This document shows, one piece after another, positions 14,337 through 22,667 of a DNA stretch of 26,455 bases; position 1 is the stretch's first letter, and each line of letters begins with the position of its first letter. The position numbers and the translations under genes are program-made. The DNA comes from Candidatus Aquidulcis frankliniae (GTDB taxonomy: Bacteria; Chloroflexota; Limnocylindria; Limnocylindrales; Limnocylindraceae), in assembly GCA_009925905.1 (NCBI GenBank), contig RFPZ01000007.1, forward strand, positions 1-26,455, read 5' to 3'. The notes under the pieces were generated by a model. That model was not told the origin of the DNA. It searched no databases and was given only the letters and a program-made list of their open reading frames with translations.

Positions 14337-17153
14337 CTACTGAAGAACCCACCCCTTACCCACCGAACTTCGCACGATCTTCTCTTTCTGGACCAGCCGC
14401 CCGCTCGTATAGCCGAGGCGCTGCAGGGTCACGCTCCCCGTGGAGGAGACACTGGTGAAGAAGAGGTCGAGGATCCCGTCGCCGGTCCAGTCGCGCGCCA
14501 TCAGCTTCGGCACGCTTCCTGAGGCGGTCGCCTTCCACACTTCGAGCGGGCTGCCCCAGGCGTAGGTGCGAGCGCCAACGGCGAAGGTGGTGGCTGGCAC
14601 GTTGCTGCGCACCACAGCGGCCCATGGGGCTCGGATTCGCACCTCGGTACCTGTGGTTGCCGTTGTGAGGTCAATGGTTGGGTTCAGCGCTGCAAGGCCC
14701 GCGGCATCAACGGCCACGCCAATGGCGGCGGCACGGGTAGCAACGGACTCCCACGTATCACCCGCACGGAGCCAGTCACTTTCGCCCGCAAGAATCCGTA
14801 CTGGGGAGTTTCGATACATCACGCTCTTCGTGGTGTAGACGCATCCGGCATCCACGGGAACTCGCACGCTCTGGCCGACCACGAGGACCTTCGCTGGGTA
14901 GGCGATCGTGGAGCTCTTCGGGTTCATGGATCGCAGGCAGCCCTCGGTACGACCCACTCGAGTGGCGATCTTCGCGTACGTATCGCCCTTGCGAATGGTT
15001 TCGAGTCGTACTGGCCCGGCATTCAGCGCAAAGAACTTAAGGTAGTTTGCCGTGCCACTCTTGTATCCGAGGCGTGCCGCTACTTTCGCCATGGTGTTCT
15101 CGCCTTTCAGTACTTTAGTGAATTGGGCTGGTGCAGTCTCCGGAGTGAAAACAAGGTCGGGGCTCACGTCGGGTGGAGTCGCAAGGTCGACCACTTCGCT
15201 CATCGCGAGGCGCACGATGTGCCCAATTCCCTTGAGGTCGCGGTAACTCAGATACAACTCTGAGCCGGTATCGCCGAGAGCGTCTGCCGCGGTCACGCTC
15301 CACCCGCTAGCGATTGGCCAGAGCAGCGCGCCAGGTGCACTCAATGTTCCGAGCGACCAGTGCGTATTCGGCGTAAAGCTCACCGAACCGGCGGCCTGCG
15401 ATGCCATCAGGGCACCGTCGGTTGCGCGCCACAAGATGGTGGCGTCAGGCACGCCGTCACCAGTGACGTCGCGGAGCACGGTCACTGCATCGGGTCCAGT
15501 TGTTGTCTCAATGAGTTGCATGGGTGCCGCGCCAGCGTTCACTTCGTAGAGGCGCAGTCGGGCAACGTTTGGGTCGGTGAGGTCAGGTGTTCGCTCGGTT
15601 ATGAAGACCTCTTGGATGATATCGGCGGAGGTATCGGCCACATCAAGCGCCAAGTTCGCCGTTGTTTCAAAACCAGAGTAGGCGTCCAACAGGGTGACCG
15701 AAGTGCCCAGAACCCCACTGGAGATTGGCGTCTTGATCAACGTCGTCGCGCCGTTGGCGGCACGCCAGAGACTGAGCACTGAAAGGCTCCCATCGCGCTC
15801 TGTCCGGGCGATGTCCCGATCGACCAGGGTTGCATCGGCAAGTGAGGGAACCGTGCCAGGTACTCGGTTTCGAAGGCGGCCGTTTGTGCCGACGTACTTG
15901 TCAGCTGAGAGGAACTTGATGGAGCCATCGGCGCCGATTGCGGTGAAGTCGCCCTTACCGTCGCCGGTCACATCAATCCCTGGTGAGATGATTCGGTTCG
16001 ACTCCACCCAGTTGATCTTGTATTTGTAGGCCCGAGATCCTGGAACGCTATACGACGTTTCACCGGTCGCGTCGGCGTCAACGGTGTACCAGACATAGCG
16101 AATGAGCTCTTCAACCGAGAGGTCGTGCTCTTTTGCGCAGGAGTCCGCGTTCATCACAAAGACCGAGACGCCACGCCAGTGCCCTGGTTGCGTTGCATGC
16201 CGCAACGGGATTCCCGTTTGACCAGCTTTTGGCGGCGCGAGGCATCCAGTCACCGAGCCGCCGCCGCCGTTCCAGCTGCCATAGAAGCCTGGGTTCGCGA
16301 AATACCACTTTCCGTCTTCCTTGAGGCGCTGCACAGTAATGCCCCAAGTGGCATCGACTGCAGCGTTGTATCGAGCGGTGCTGCGTCCTCCAGAGGTCCA
16401 ACCTGGCTCGTAGATGCCACCGGTGCGATAGATCTGATTGATGGAGGGCTCGTCGGTGACGTCAAAGCACGATCGCGGGGTGTCGGCGGGGAGTGATGTC
16501 ACGGGCACGATGCCGCCACTCTCGTTGTATACGGCGAGTGGAGCGGTGTAGTGACCCGTCGCATCATTCCGAACGAGTCCACCGATGCCGTCGTCTAATA
16601 GGTCGGTACCAAATCGAATCCGCATTGCCACGCGAATCTTGAAATTTTCAGCGGCACGCGCGGAGCGCGAGCTTCCTGTGCGCCCATAGCTGCCGTTGAG
16701 CGAACCATCATCGGCGAGGTCGCCGCGAACCCAGGCCTGCTGCGTGGCGTTGGTGGTTGAGAGCGCCCACCAGTTTCGCTCGCCGCTCGGGCGCTTCATC
16801 GTCCACGACCAGGCGTTCTGCTTAATGGCAATGGCGCCAACGCCAAGCAAGGCATCGCTGTAGGGGCTGGCCTTGTACTCGGTATAGAACTCGGCCACAT
16901 GCGTACGGTAGACGTAGAGCTTGAAGGGGATCTCTTCGACGACGCCAGTGTTGGTGCGCAGGACCCTGATGATGTCAGGGGCTGAGATCTGGCTCTTCCA
17001 GTCGGTGCAGGGCTTCTGCACGAAGGTGGCGGCATTTGCGGGGGTCGGGTTAGCACCCGCCACACCCACCACGCTAGAGAAGCAGAGGGCGGCGGCCCCT
17101 GCGAGCGCAATGGCGCGACGGAGCGTCATTCGAGATGTCGCTCTGTGTTCCAT
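14337..17153 (-). CDS. Secreted SpoIID-like protein with FG-GAP-like and LysM-like repeats
   Basis: A 938-residue secreted protein. Signal peptide covers residues 1-42 (RRAIALAGAAALCFSSVVG ... ANAA). Residues about 60-380 resemble SpoIID/LytB: PFKLYVYRTHVAEFY, ALLGVGAIAIKQNAWSW, SCFDVTDEPSINQIY and AAVDATWG. The catalytic Glu of the lytic transglycosylase family is probably Glu88 or Glu92, but alignment is needed. Calcium-type FG-GAP/VCBS motifs (DVTGDGKGDF at 394, DVTGDGVPD at 562, DWTGDGILDLFF at 888) surround LysM-like segments at about 680-712, 719-766 and 796-842 (for example RKGDTYAKIATRVG ... LVVGQSVRVP). This predicts cell-wall binding with a possible peptidoglycan-cleaving role. No classical anchor is seen. 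The start has TAGAAT at leaderless spacing rather than a Shine-Dalgarno site. Confidence 0.82.
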   Translation of the reverse strand: MEHRATSRMTLRRAIALAGAAALCFSSVVGVAGANPTPANAATFVQKPCTDWKSQISAPDIIRVLRTNTGVVEEIPFKLYVYRTHVAEFYTEYKASPYSDALLGVGAIAIKQNAWSWTMKRPSGERNWWALSTTNATQQAWVRGDLADDGSLNGSYGRTGSSRSARAAENFKIRVAMRIRFGTDLLDDGIGGLVRNDATGHYTAPLAVYNESGGIVPVTSLPADTPRSCFDVTDEPSINQIYRTGGIYEPGWTSGGRSTARYNAAVDATWGITVQRLKEDGKWYFANPGFYGSWNGGGGSVTGCLAPPKAGQTGIPLRHATQPGHWRGVSVFVMNADSCAKEHDLSVEELIRYVWYTVDADATGETSYSVPGSRAYKYKINWVESNRIISPGIDVTGDGKGDFTAIGADGSIKFLSADKYVGTNGRLRNRVPGTVPSLADATLVDRDIARTERDGSLSVLSLWRAANGATTLIKTPISSGVLGTSVTLLDAYSGFETTANLALDVADTSADIIQEVFITERTPDLTDPNVARLRLYEVNAGAAPMQLIETTTGPDAVTVLRDVTGDGVPDATILWRATDGALMASQAAGSVSFTPNTHWSLGTLSAPGALLWPIASGWSVTAADALGDTGSELYLSYRDLKGIGHIVRLAMSEVVDLATPPDVSPDLVFTPETAPAQFTKVLKGENTMAKVAARLGYKSGTANYLKFFALNAGPVRLETIRKGDTYAKIATRVGRTEGCLRSMNPKSSTIAYPAKVLVVGQSVRVPVDAGCVYTTKSVMYRNSPVRILAGESDWLRAGDTWESVATRAAAIGVAVDAAGLAALNPTIDLTTATTGTEVRIRAPWAAVVRSNVPATTFAVGARTYAWGSPLEVWKATASGSVPKLMARDWTGDGILDLFFTSVSSTGSVTLQRLGYTSGRLVQKEKIVRSSVGKGWVLQ

Positions 17154-17159
17154 GTACTG

Positions 17160-17165
17160 ATTCTA
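17160..17165 (-). promoter_or_regulatory. -10 hexamer TAGAAT of a probable leaderless promoter
   Basis: Minus-strand TAGAAT (5 of 6 to TATAAT) is followed by CAGTAC (6 nt) and the ATG of the SpoIID-like gene. No Shine-Dalgarno-like sequence is present and no good -35 is seen. Confidence 0.6.
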
Positions 17166-17210
17166 CCGCCTATGCCAGATCGAATCCTGTGAGCCTTGAA
17201 AGGTTCGGAT

Positions 17211-18800
17211 CTACTCGCTCACGCTCCCATCGAAGCCGCCCTCAGCGTCGAGAATGCGCAGTGCGAGCGAAAGTGCGAGTCGCAGATCGGGTTCGCGCAG
17301 ATCCCAACCCGTTACCTCCTCAATACGCTTGAGGCGATATGCCGTGGTGTTGCGATGCACACCCAGCGAGCTGCTGGCCTCCGAAGATCCGGGAGCGTCT
17401 AGAATGGCGCGCACCGTCTCAATACGCTGTCGCCGAGATGCCGCAGTACCTACGAGCAGTGGCGCGAGCAGCGCAAGTGCGAGTCGCCGCCCTTCAGGGA
17501 TGGTCAGCACCGAACCGAGCAGCTGGTGCGCCGGAAGGAGTTCGGCGCGGACCACCTGTTCGCCGCCACTGCCGGCGCGACCGCCAATACGGCGCTCGAG
17601 CGACTCAAGTGCCGCACGTGCCTCCGCTTCCGCAGCAGGTCGAGCGGCGGCGTCAGTAAACGGTCGCGATACGGCGACCGGGCGCTTTAGTCGCTTGGCG
17701 ACCTTTCGTGCGGTCTCTGCCGCGCCTGGGTCACTCGCGTCGGCAACGGCAATGATGCGCACTTCAAGGCTCTCGTTGCTACCACGCAACATGAAGCGTC
17801 TCGGGCTTGCCAAGAGGCGCAGTTCGCGACGTAGTGCAGGAACGTCAGTCTCGTGCGGCCGTGGTTGTCGTGCCGCAATCGCAACCCAAGGTGGCCCTTC
17901 GGCCGGCAGGGTGCGCGCCTCGCCGCGACCAGCATTGGCGGGGAGTTCGGCGGCGACGCGCACAATCTCGAGCGCAAGGAGTGGCGCAACTCGCTCACAT
18001 GCGATGCGCTCACGTTCTCCGACTGGTTCGTCGCCCAGCAGAATGATGGAGCCTGGTCGCTCTGAACCCTCATCACCAAGCGGCGACTCTTCGAGCCCCG
18101 TATCTTCGCGCTCACCCTCTGGTGCTCCTGGCACCGCGGGCAGAGGAATGCGCTGCCCTGTTGGTCGACTCTTCGAGAGGTAATGCGAGACTGCCTTCGC
18201 GGCAGCTGCGCTTGACGGCAATCCTGCAGGCGCAACTACGGCCAGCGAGACGCCACCACGCGCCTCAAGCGCCACCGCGCGACCGATGAATGCGGCGAGC
18301 GCACCGACCAGCGCTTCGAGTCCCTGTCCGTCAAGTGCAAGTGCTGCGATCTGGCGTTCAAGGCCGACCGCCTGCCGCTCAAGTTCAGCGCGACGATTCA
18401 CCACCGCACCGATCAGGCTGCGTTCGAGTTGCGCCGACTCCATGCCGTGCACCGCAAGACATGGAAGTCCGTTCCGCTCCGCGGCTTCGGCAAGTTCCGT
18501 GCGCGCTTTCGCTTCTGCTGCACCTGGATGCTCATCGCCGAGAAGCACAATGCCGGTGCTGCCATGTTCAGCTAGATACTCGGCAAGATCGGCGCGTGCC
18601 TGCATGTCGGGTGCCGCAGTCGTGAGGAGTGTTAGCGGAATCAGCGCCAAGTCACCCGACTCCATGCCGTCAAAGGCTGGAAGCCGCATGCGCATGACTC
18701 GCACCCAGGTAACGGTGCGCGCCATTGACTCATCACGGACCTTTGCAAGAGGAACAGCGTTAGGGAGCAACGTTTGCACCAGCTCTCGCAACGAAGCCAT
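17211..18800 (-). CDS. PucR-family transcriptional regulator
   Basis: A 529-residue regulator. The N-terminal part (about 1-140) resembles the PucR ligand-sensing domain (LALIPLTLL, TGIVLLGDE, NGLPCLAVHG). A coiled-coil-prone stretch (RRAELERQAVGLERQIAAL) follows, then a weakly GAF-like centre with a low-complexity Glu/Gly/Pro insert near 230-250. The C-terminal PucR helix-turn-helix is clear: LGVHRNTTAYRLKRIEEVTGWDLREPDLRLALSLALRIL at about 480-518 in total, shown here in parts LGVHRNTTAYRLKRIEEVTG and DLRLALSLALRI. The family often controls purine, amino-acid or aromatic catabolism, but no target can be named. Its ATG overlaps the ResB stop as TAATG, so expression is probably tied to ResB. 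Confidence 0.85.
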   Translation of the reverse strand: MASLRELVQTLLPNAVPLAKVRDESMARTVTWVRVMRMRLPAFDGMESGDLALIPLTLLTTAAPDMQARADLAEYLAEHGSTGIVLLGDEHPGAAEAKARTELAEAAERNGLPCLAVHGMESAQLERSLIGAVVNRRAELERQAVGLERQIAALALDGQGLEALVGALAAFIGRAVALEARGGVSLAVVAPAGLPSSAAAAKAVSHYLSKSRPTGQRIPLPAVPGAPEGEREDTGLEESPLGDEGSERPGSIILLGDEPVGERERIACERVAPLLALEIVRVAAELPANAGRGEARTLPAEGPPWVAIAARQPRPHETDVPALRRELRLLASPRRFMLRGSNESLEVRIIAVADASDPGAAETARKVAKRLKRPVAVSRPFTDAAARPAAEAEARAALESLERRIGGRAGSGGEQVVRAELLPAHQLLGSVLTIPEGRRLALALLAPLLVGTAASRRQRIETVRAILDAPGSSEASSSLGVHRNTTAYRLKRIEEVTGWDLREPDLRLALSLALRILDAEGGFDGSVSE

Positions 18801-20239
18801 TACGCCCCCTCTCCCGAAAGTCGACGTGTGATGCGCCGAATAATGGGGCCATACTGGGCTGAATCAGCGCCGCGTTCCGTGAGGAGCACGACCGGCACCG
18901 TGGTAACACCCGGACGAAGTTGCAACCAGAGGCGCGCGCGTGGACGACGGAGCGTCAACATCAACCCGCCCATGATGAGGGCTGCGGCGATCCAAATGAG
19001 GGGCGCCGCGGGATCGCGCCGGGCAATGATCCCCGTATACGAGGTCACTTCGCGGAGAAAGACGCTGAAGCCAGCGCCAGGCGCCGTTGCTACCTCACCC
19101 TCGGCGAGCACCGAAGCGAAGATTGTCGTGAGTGGAACGGTGCCATCATCCGCTGGCGTGCCGTTCGGATCTGGGGCACTCGCCACCACGAAGATCGCAG
19201 CGGCGCCGTTTGCATCGCGACGCAACTGCATCTCTATGCCTGCGCTACTCCCTGGGATTGGCAAGGTTGCATACGGTGCGCCATCGACCTGTGCCGAAAA
19301 TGGAGCGTCTCCGGACCAGAGCAGCGCACCCGTATCATCACGAATCTCGAGCCGCGCGGCAGGGCCGAAGAAGTTCTGGTGGAAGCTCCAGCCGTTATAG
19401 GCGAGTGGCTCATTCACGCGCACCATCTGACGCGCAACCTCTTCCCCCCCGACATAAACGCCAAGGTCGGTAGAGAAATCGGCGAATGCCCCCGTGCTAT
19501 TGCGCGGCGCACTAAATGCGTGGTTCACGATCACAAGTCCATCGGCGGTGCCGATCTTCCCCAGTGGTAGCGCCTCACCGTCGGTGAGCAGGATTCCCTG
19601 CGTGTACCCGAAGATTCCCGACGCCGCGGCGCCAAGCAGCATCACCACGAGCCCGGTGTGCATCACCAGGGTGAACCGACCCGATCGGCGGAAGCGGTCG
19701 GCGTGCAGGAGAAGGCCACCTTCGCGGTCAGGAGCAGCGGCAATGCTCACCTCCCACCCGTTGCGTTTCGCCTCCGCGCCCGCGGCGTGTGCGCGGATAC
19801 CAAGATCGGCGCTGGTTGGCAGCGGCGATGGAAGGTCAATGACACCACGCCCGGGCAGGGATTCGCTGAAGAAGGTGTCGGGCTGCTCTGGACGCGATGG
19901 TGCGGTGGCGGCTGCGATCTTCGGGAGACGGTCCCAGGTGCAGACAATGATTGACACGGTCAACAGCACCAGCAGCACCGTGAACCACGGCGAAGTGAAG
20001 ACGCGGAAGAGGCCGAGTCGTTCAAAGATGCCCACAAGTGGTCCGAGGGTTGGCTCATACTCTGCGCGCAACTTGGCCATCTCGTTGGCGTAGTCGCCAG
20101 CATTCTGGAGGGCGTAGTCCGGGAGCTGGCGAAGCGCGATGCCGACGGTGGAGGCGAGGGCAATGACGCCAATCTGGAGCACAGCAAAACGTACGTTTGC
20201 CAGGAGGGCGCGCGCGAGAAGGAGTGGGCCACTAATCAC
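18800..20239 (-). CDS. resB: ResB-like cytochrome c biogenesis membrane protein
   Basis: A 479-residue protein of ResB/Ccs1 type, which with ResC/CcsA delivers heme to apocytochromes c outside the membrane. Four membrane segments bracket one large external domain: near the start (VRFAVLQIGVIALASTVGIA), about 95-115 (WFTVLLVLLTVSIIVCTWDRLPK begins there), about 195-215 (FTLVMHTGLVVMLLGAAAS) and near the C-terminus (LIWIAAALIMGGLMLTL). The external part has YNGWSFHQNFFGPAARL, typical of the family. The GTG at 20239 is preferred over ATG at 20272 because TACCAT stands 6 nt before it and the ATG lacks any ribosome site. No CcsA partner or cytochrome c is found in the window. Confidence 0.85.
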   Translation of the reverse strand: MISGPLLLARALLANVRFAVLQIGVIALASTVGIALRQLPDYALQNAGDYANEMAKLRAEYEPTLGPLVGIFERLGLFRVFTSPWFTVLLVLLTVSIIVCTWDRLPKIAAATAPSRPEQPDTFFSESLPGRGVIDLPSPLPTSADLGIRAHAAGAEAKRNGWEVSIAAAPDREGGLLLHADRFRRSGRFTLVMHTGLVVMLLGAAASGIFGYTQGILLTDGEALPLGKIGTADGLVIVNHAFSAPRNSTGAFADFSTDLGVYVGGEEVARQMVRVNEPLAYNGWSFHQNFFGPAARLEIRDDTGALLWSGDAPFSAQVDGAPYATLPIPGSSAGIEMQLRRDANGAAAIFVVASAPDPNGTPADDGTVPLTTIFASVLAEGEVATAPGAGFSVFLREVTSYTGIIARRDPAAPLIWIAAALIMGGLMLTLRRPRARLWLQLRPGVTTVPVVLLTERGADSAQYGPIIRRITRRLSGEGA

Positions 20240-20245
20240 CCGCTG

Positions 20246-20251
20246 ATGGTA
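20246..20251 (-). promoter_or_regulatory. -10 hexamer TACCAT supporting a GTG leaderless start for resB
   Basis: Minus-strand TACCAT is followed by CAGCGG (6 nt) and GTG ATT AGT, in frame with ResB. The region to the divergent Lrp-type gene is only 79 bp, so promoters of both genes must lie close together. Confidence 0.5.
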
Positions 20252-20318
20252 GCCTTCGCACCGCTGGGCCATCTGCCCCGCCGAGATCGCAGCCGCATCG
20301 CGAAGTGCAGGGGGTGAG

Positions 20319-20795
20319 ATGGCACGAGGGAACAGCCACGGAGCGCTCGACGACCTTGATCGTCGCCTGATGGAGGTGCTGCAGGCAGACGGCCGCAAGC
20401 CCTTCACCGAAATCGCCGCTGCATTCGGCGTCCCTGAGTCCACCATCCGCGCCCGCTATAAGGGTCTCGTTGATCGCGGTGCCCTCAAGGTGATCGCCGT
20501 CGCTGATCCGCTCAAGGTGGGCTATCCACTGATGGCAATGATCGGCGTACGTTGCACCCCGGCCGCCCTACTCACTACCGCCAAGGAGCTCGAGGCACTC
20601 CCCGAAGTGAGCTACTGCGTGGTGGTCGCAGGCGCGTATGACCTACTGGTTGAAGTTGTCTGTGAAGACAATGACGCCCTGCTGACGTTCCTTACGGAGC
20701 GGCTGCGATCGATCCCTGGCGTCCTCGAGACGGAAACGTTCGTCTACCTGCGCATCTTGAAGCAGAACTATGAATGGGGAACGACCCCGACCTGA
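20319..20795 (+). CDS. Lrp/AsnC-family transcriptional regulator
   Basis: A 158-residue regulator of standard length. The N-terminal helix-turn-helix reads LDDLDRRLMEVLQADGRKPF then TEIAAAFGVPESTIRARYKGLVDRGAL. The C-terminal RAM/AsnC ligand-binding domain (about 65-150) has IGVRCTPAALLTTAKELEAL, SYCVVVAGAYDLLVEVVCED and a terminal RSIPGVLETETFVYLRILKQ. Family members sense amino acids or related metabolites and often regulate amino-acid metabolism as octamers. GGGGGTGAG just before ATG acts as Shine-Dalgarno. It is divergent from resB. A hairpin overlaps its stop codon. Confidence 0.93.
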   Translation: MARGNSHGALDDLDRRLMEVLQADGRKPFTEIAAAFGVPESTIRARYKGLVDRGALKVIAVADPLKVGYPLMAMIGVRCTPAALLTTAKELEALPEVSYCVVVAGAYDLLVEVVCEDNDALLTFLTERLRSIPGVLETETFVYLRILKQNYEWGTTPT

Positions 20796-20822
20796 CCGCC
20801 TCAGCGGCTCGGCCGGGGTCGT
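20781..20822 (+). terminator. Hairpin spanning the stop codon of the Lrp-type gene
   Basis: ACGACCCCG (20781-20789, coding) pairs perfectly with CGGGGTCGT (20814-20822), placing the TGA (20793-20795) in the loop region. Downstream sequence (CCCGGTTCTTAGG) is only mildly T-rich. It lies between convergent genes and may stop transcription from both sides. Confidence 0.5.
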
Positions 20823-20847
20823 CCCGGTTCTTAGGTTCCCGCGCGGA

Positions 20848-21747
20848 TTACGCGGCGCGTCGCTTCGATCGACCAACCAGTGCAGCCGCGCCAATCCAGG
20901 CCAGCAATGCCGCCAAGATGACGGTCGGCAGTGTGGTGGTCCAGTCTCCCTCCCGCTCGCCGGACTTCTCCATGTCCATCGCGAAGAGTGGCATTGCGCC
21001 GACGACAGTCCCGTCAGGCAGCAGACATGGGGCAATGGTTGGATCTGTGACGTCGACTCCTTCAGAGCACGGCTCGAGCGACGCACGGAACTCTTCCATC
21101 CACGTGTTGTACATCGTGGCCCAATCGTTCTCGCCGCCGGTGCTGGAGGCCATCACATCGGGAAAGAGTGAGCCATCAGGCAGCAGGCACGGCAGTACCG
21201 TTTCGCTGGAGATTGCTGCGTTCGGGTCAGTGATCCCTTCTGGGCAGGCGGTTGGCTCGCCGGTTAGCGTGCGCCACTCTGGCTGAGGAGCAACGCCACC
21301 ACTGCGACCGGTAATCGCAACCAGTTCGGCTGGTGCGTCAGCGGGAAGCTCGTCGCCCTGATGGCTGTCAAACGTTGCCGCACCCGATAGCGGATCAACC
21401 TGGTAGACAAAGCTGTGGCCGTTGATGCAGCCCGCCTCGCAATCGTTCCAACCGTACGTATAAACAACGATCCAGATCGCAGCGCTCCCTGGCTCACCCT
21501 TGACGTCGTAGTACTTGGAAGAACCGATCAGTGCGCCGTCGTTATAGGTGAAGTCAGCGAACGGCCCGCCCGCGGCGAGTACCGCGGCATGTGCATCCTC
21601 GGGGGTGGCAATTGGCAGAGTGCCGCTGTAGTTACTCGTTACGTATGGCACCGCCTCGGGAGCTGGGGACTCGTCAGCCGCCGCTGCAGGGGCAACGATC
21701 ACCATCAGAAGGGCGATTGGAAGGAAGAGCTTCAAGAGTGTTCGCAC
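20848..21747 (-). CDS. Secreted, C-terminally anchored protein with two Cys-LLPDG repeats
   Basis: A 299-residue protein of no family I recognise. It has a signal peptide (residues 1-24, LFLPIALLMVIVAPAAA), an external region and a C-terminal anchor (TLPTVILAALLAWIGAAALVG at about 272-292, then RSKRRAA). The external part has a beta-rich segment (about 35-150) with Cys103 and Cys107 in NDCEAGC. Two related units follow at 168-192 and 227-246, each beginning C(P/S)EG and ending PCLLPDG, giving paired cysteines likely to form disulfides. The arrangement predicts an envelope protein facing outward. The GTG start at 21747 is supported by GAGGTG upstream. It has its own leader and is downstream of the carbonic-anhydrase gene. 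Confidence 0.8.
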   Translation of the reverse strand: MRTLLKLFLPIALLMVIVAPAAAADESPAPEAVPYVTSNYSGTLPIATPEDAHAAVLAAGGPFADFTYNDGALIGSSKYYDVKGEPGSAAIWIVVYTYGWNDCEAGCINGHSFVYQVDPLSGAATFDSHQGDELPADAPAELVAITGRSGGVAPQPEWRTLTGEPTACPEGITDPNAAISSETVLPCLLPDGSLFPDVMASSTGGENDWATMYNTWMEEFRASLEPCSEGVDVTDPTIAPCLLPDGTVVGAMPLFAMDMEKSGEREGDWTTTLPTVILAALLAWIGAAALVGRSKRRAA

Positions 21748-21762
21748 GATTCACCTCTACTT

Positions 21763-21802
21763 CTCGTTGTGTGGGGAGAGCCCCCACCAGTATCGTAACG
21801 AG
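21763..21802 (-). promoter_or_regulatory. Two-tier stem-loop between carbonic anhydrase and secreted-protein genes
   Basis: CTCGTT/AACGAG forms an outer 6-bp stem and GTGGGG/CCCCAC (21771-21787) an inner 6-bp stem with a 5-nt loop. No U-run follows on the minus strand. It may terminate the carbonic-anhydrase transcript or sit in the leader of the secreted-protein gene, 15 bp before its GTG start. Confidence 0.35.
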
Positions 21803-21830
21803 GGATTCGGAGTAACGGTTCCCGAACGGA

Positions 21831-22481
21831 TTACCGCGCCTCGTCGTACGGCTGCGGGAGCCACTCACTACCGGAGAGGGCGTGGAGCTCCCCAAGTGAG
21901 ATATCGAACCAGGCGCCGTGCAGGGTGAGGCTCCCCGCAGCGACACGCTCAGCGATCCAGGGGAAGGTTCGGAGATGCTCAAGCGACTGCTGCACGCTGA
22001 GATGCTCAATGAGTCGCTGGCGCTCCTCCGGACTACCCGCCGACGAGGAGGGCGTGCGCTCGGCGAGGGTCTTCAGATCAGCAACCCACGCACCGATGAA
22101 ATCGGAATCCGTCAGGCGTGATTCAGGGTCAAGTGCCGCGGCAACACCCCCACAGCGACCGTGCCCCATCACCACAATCGAGGTAACGCCGAGTCCGTGC
22201 ACGGCAAACTCCAGGGCGGCACTCGCACCGTGGCTCTTGGCGTCAGGGGCGTATCGGGGAACCAGAGCGGCCACATTACGAACCACAAAGAGCTCACCGG
22301 GACCAGCGTCAAAGATTGTCTCGGGCGCGGAGCGCGAGTCAGAGCAGGCAACGATCATGGTGCGCGGCTTCTGCCCCTCGCGAGCGAGTTCGTCGTAGCG
22401 CACGCGCTCGTCGGAATAGCGACCAGCACGGAAGCGACGGTATCCGGCGCTGAGGCGCTCTGAGAGTGGCTGACTTGTCAT
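21831..22481 (-). CDS. Beta-class carbonic anhydrase
   Basis: A 216-residue zinc enzyme interconverting CO2 and bicarbonate in the cytoplasm. Zinc ligands are Cys46 (in CSDSR), His107 and Cys110 (in GHGRCGG). The catalytic dyad Asp48/Arg50 belongs to CSDSR. FVVRNVAALVP and SIVVMGHGRCGGVAAAL are typical of the bacterial beta class. Length is normal. The ATG at 22481 has no Shine-Dalgarno site and is preceded by TAGACT at leaderless spacing. Bicarbonate could support carboxylations, but no partner is present in the window. Confidence 0.95.
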   Translation of the reverse strand: MTSQPLSERLSAGYRRFRAGRYSDERVRYDELAREGQKPRTMIVACSDSRSAPETIFDAGPGELFVVRNVAALVPRYAPDAKSHGASAALEFAVHGLGVTSIVVMGHGRCGGVAAALDPESRLTDSDFIGAWVADLKTLAERTPSSSAGSPEERQRLIEHLSVQQSLEHLRTFPWIAERVAAGSLTLHGAWFDISLGELHALSGSEWLPQPYDEAR

Positions 22482-22487
22482 TGGATC

Positions 22488-22493
22488 AGTCTA
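22488..22493 (-). promoter_or_regulatory. -10 hexamer TAGACT of a probable leaderless promoter
   Basis: Minus-strand TAGACT is followed by GATCCA (6 nt) and the ATG of the carbonic anhydrase. No ribosome site can fit and no clear -35 is visible. Confidence 0.55.
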
Positions 22494-22541
22494 AACGAGG
22501 TGTTTCTGGCGGCATCAGACGGGGGTGGTGCATTGAAAGAT

Positions 22542-22619
<78 letters not shown>

Positions 22620-22627
22620 ACGTGCTC

Positions 22628-22633
22628 ATCCTA
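22628..22633 (-). promoter_or_regulatory. -10 hexamer TAGGAT of tRNA-Pro(TGG)
   Basis: Minus-strand TAGGAT lies 8 nt before the mature tRNA 5' end, a normal distance for a tRNA promoter. It supports TANNNT as the house-keeping -10 form in this organism. It shares a 48-bp intergenic region with the divergent LCP gene. Confidence 0.4.
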
Positions 22634-22655
22634 AACGCTCCCCTCAATCGGGTGG

Positions 22656-22661
22656 CATCAT
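22656..22661 (+). promoter_or_regulatory. Possible -10 hexamer CATCAT at leaderless spacing
   Basis: CATCAT (4 of 6 to TATAAT) is followed by CTCCCT and the ATG of the LCP gene. The preceding bases lack a Shine-Dalgarno site. Weaker than the other examples. Confidence 0.35.
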
Positions 22662-22667
22662 CTCCCT

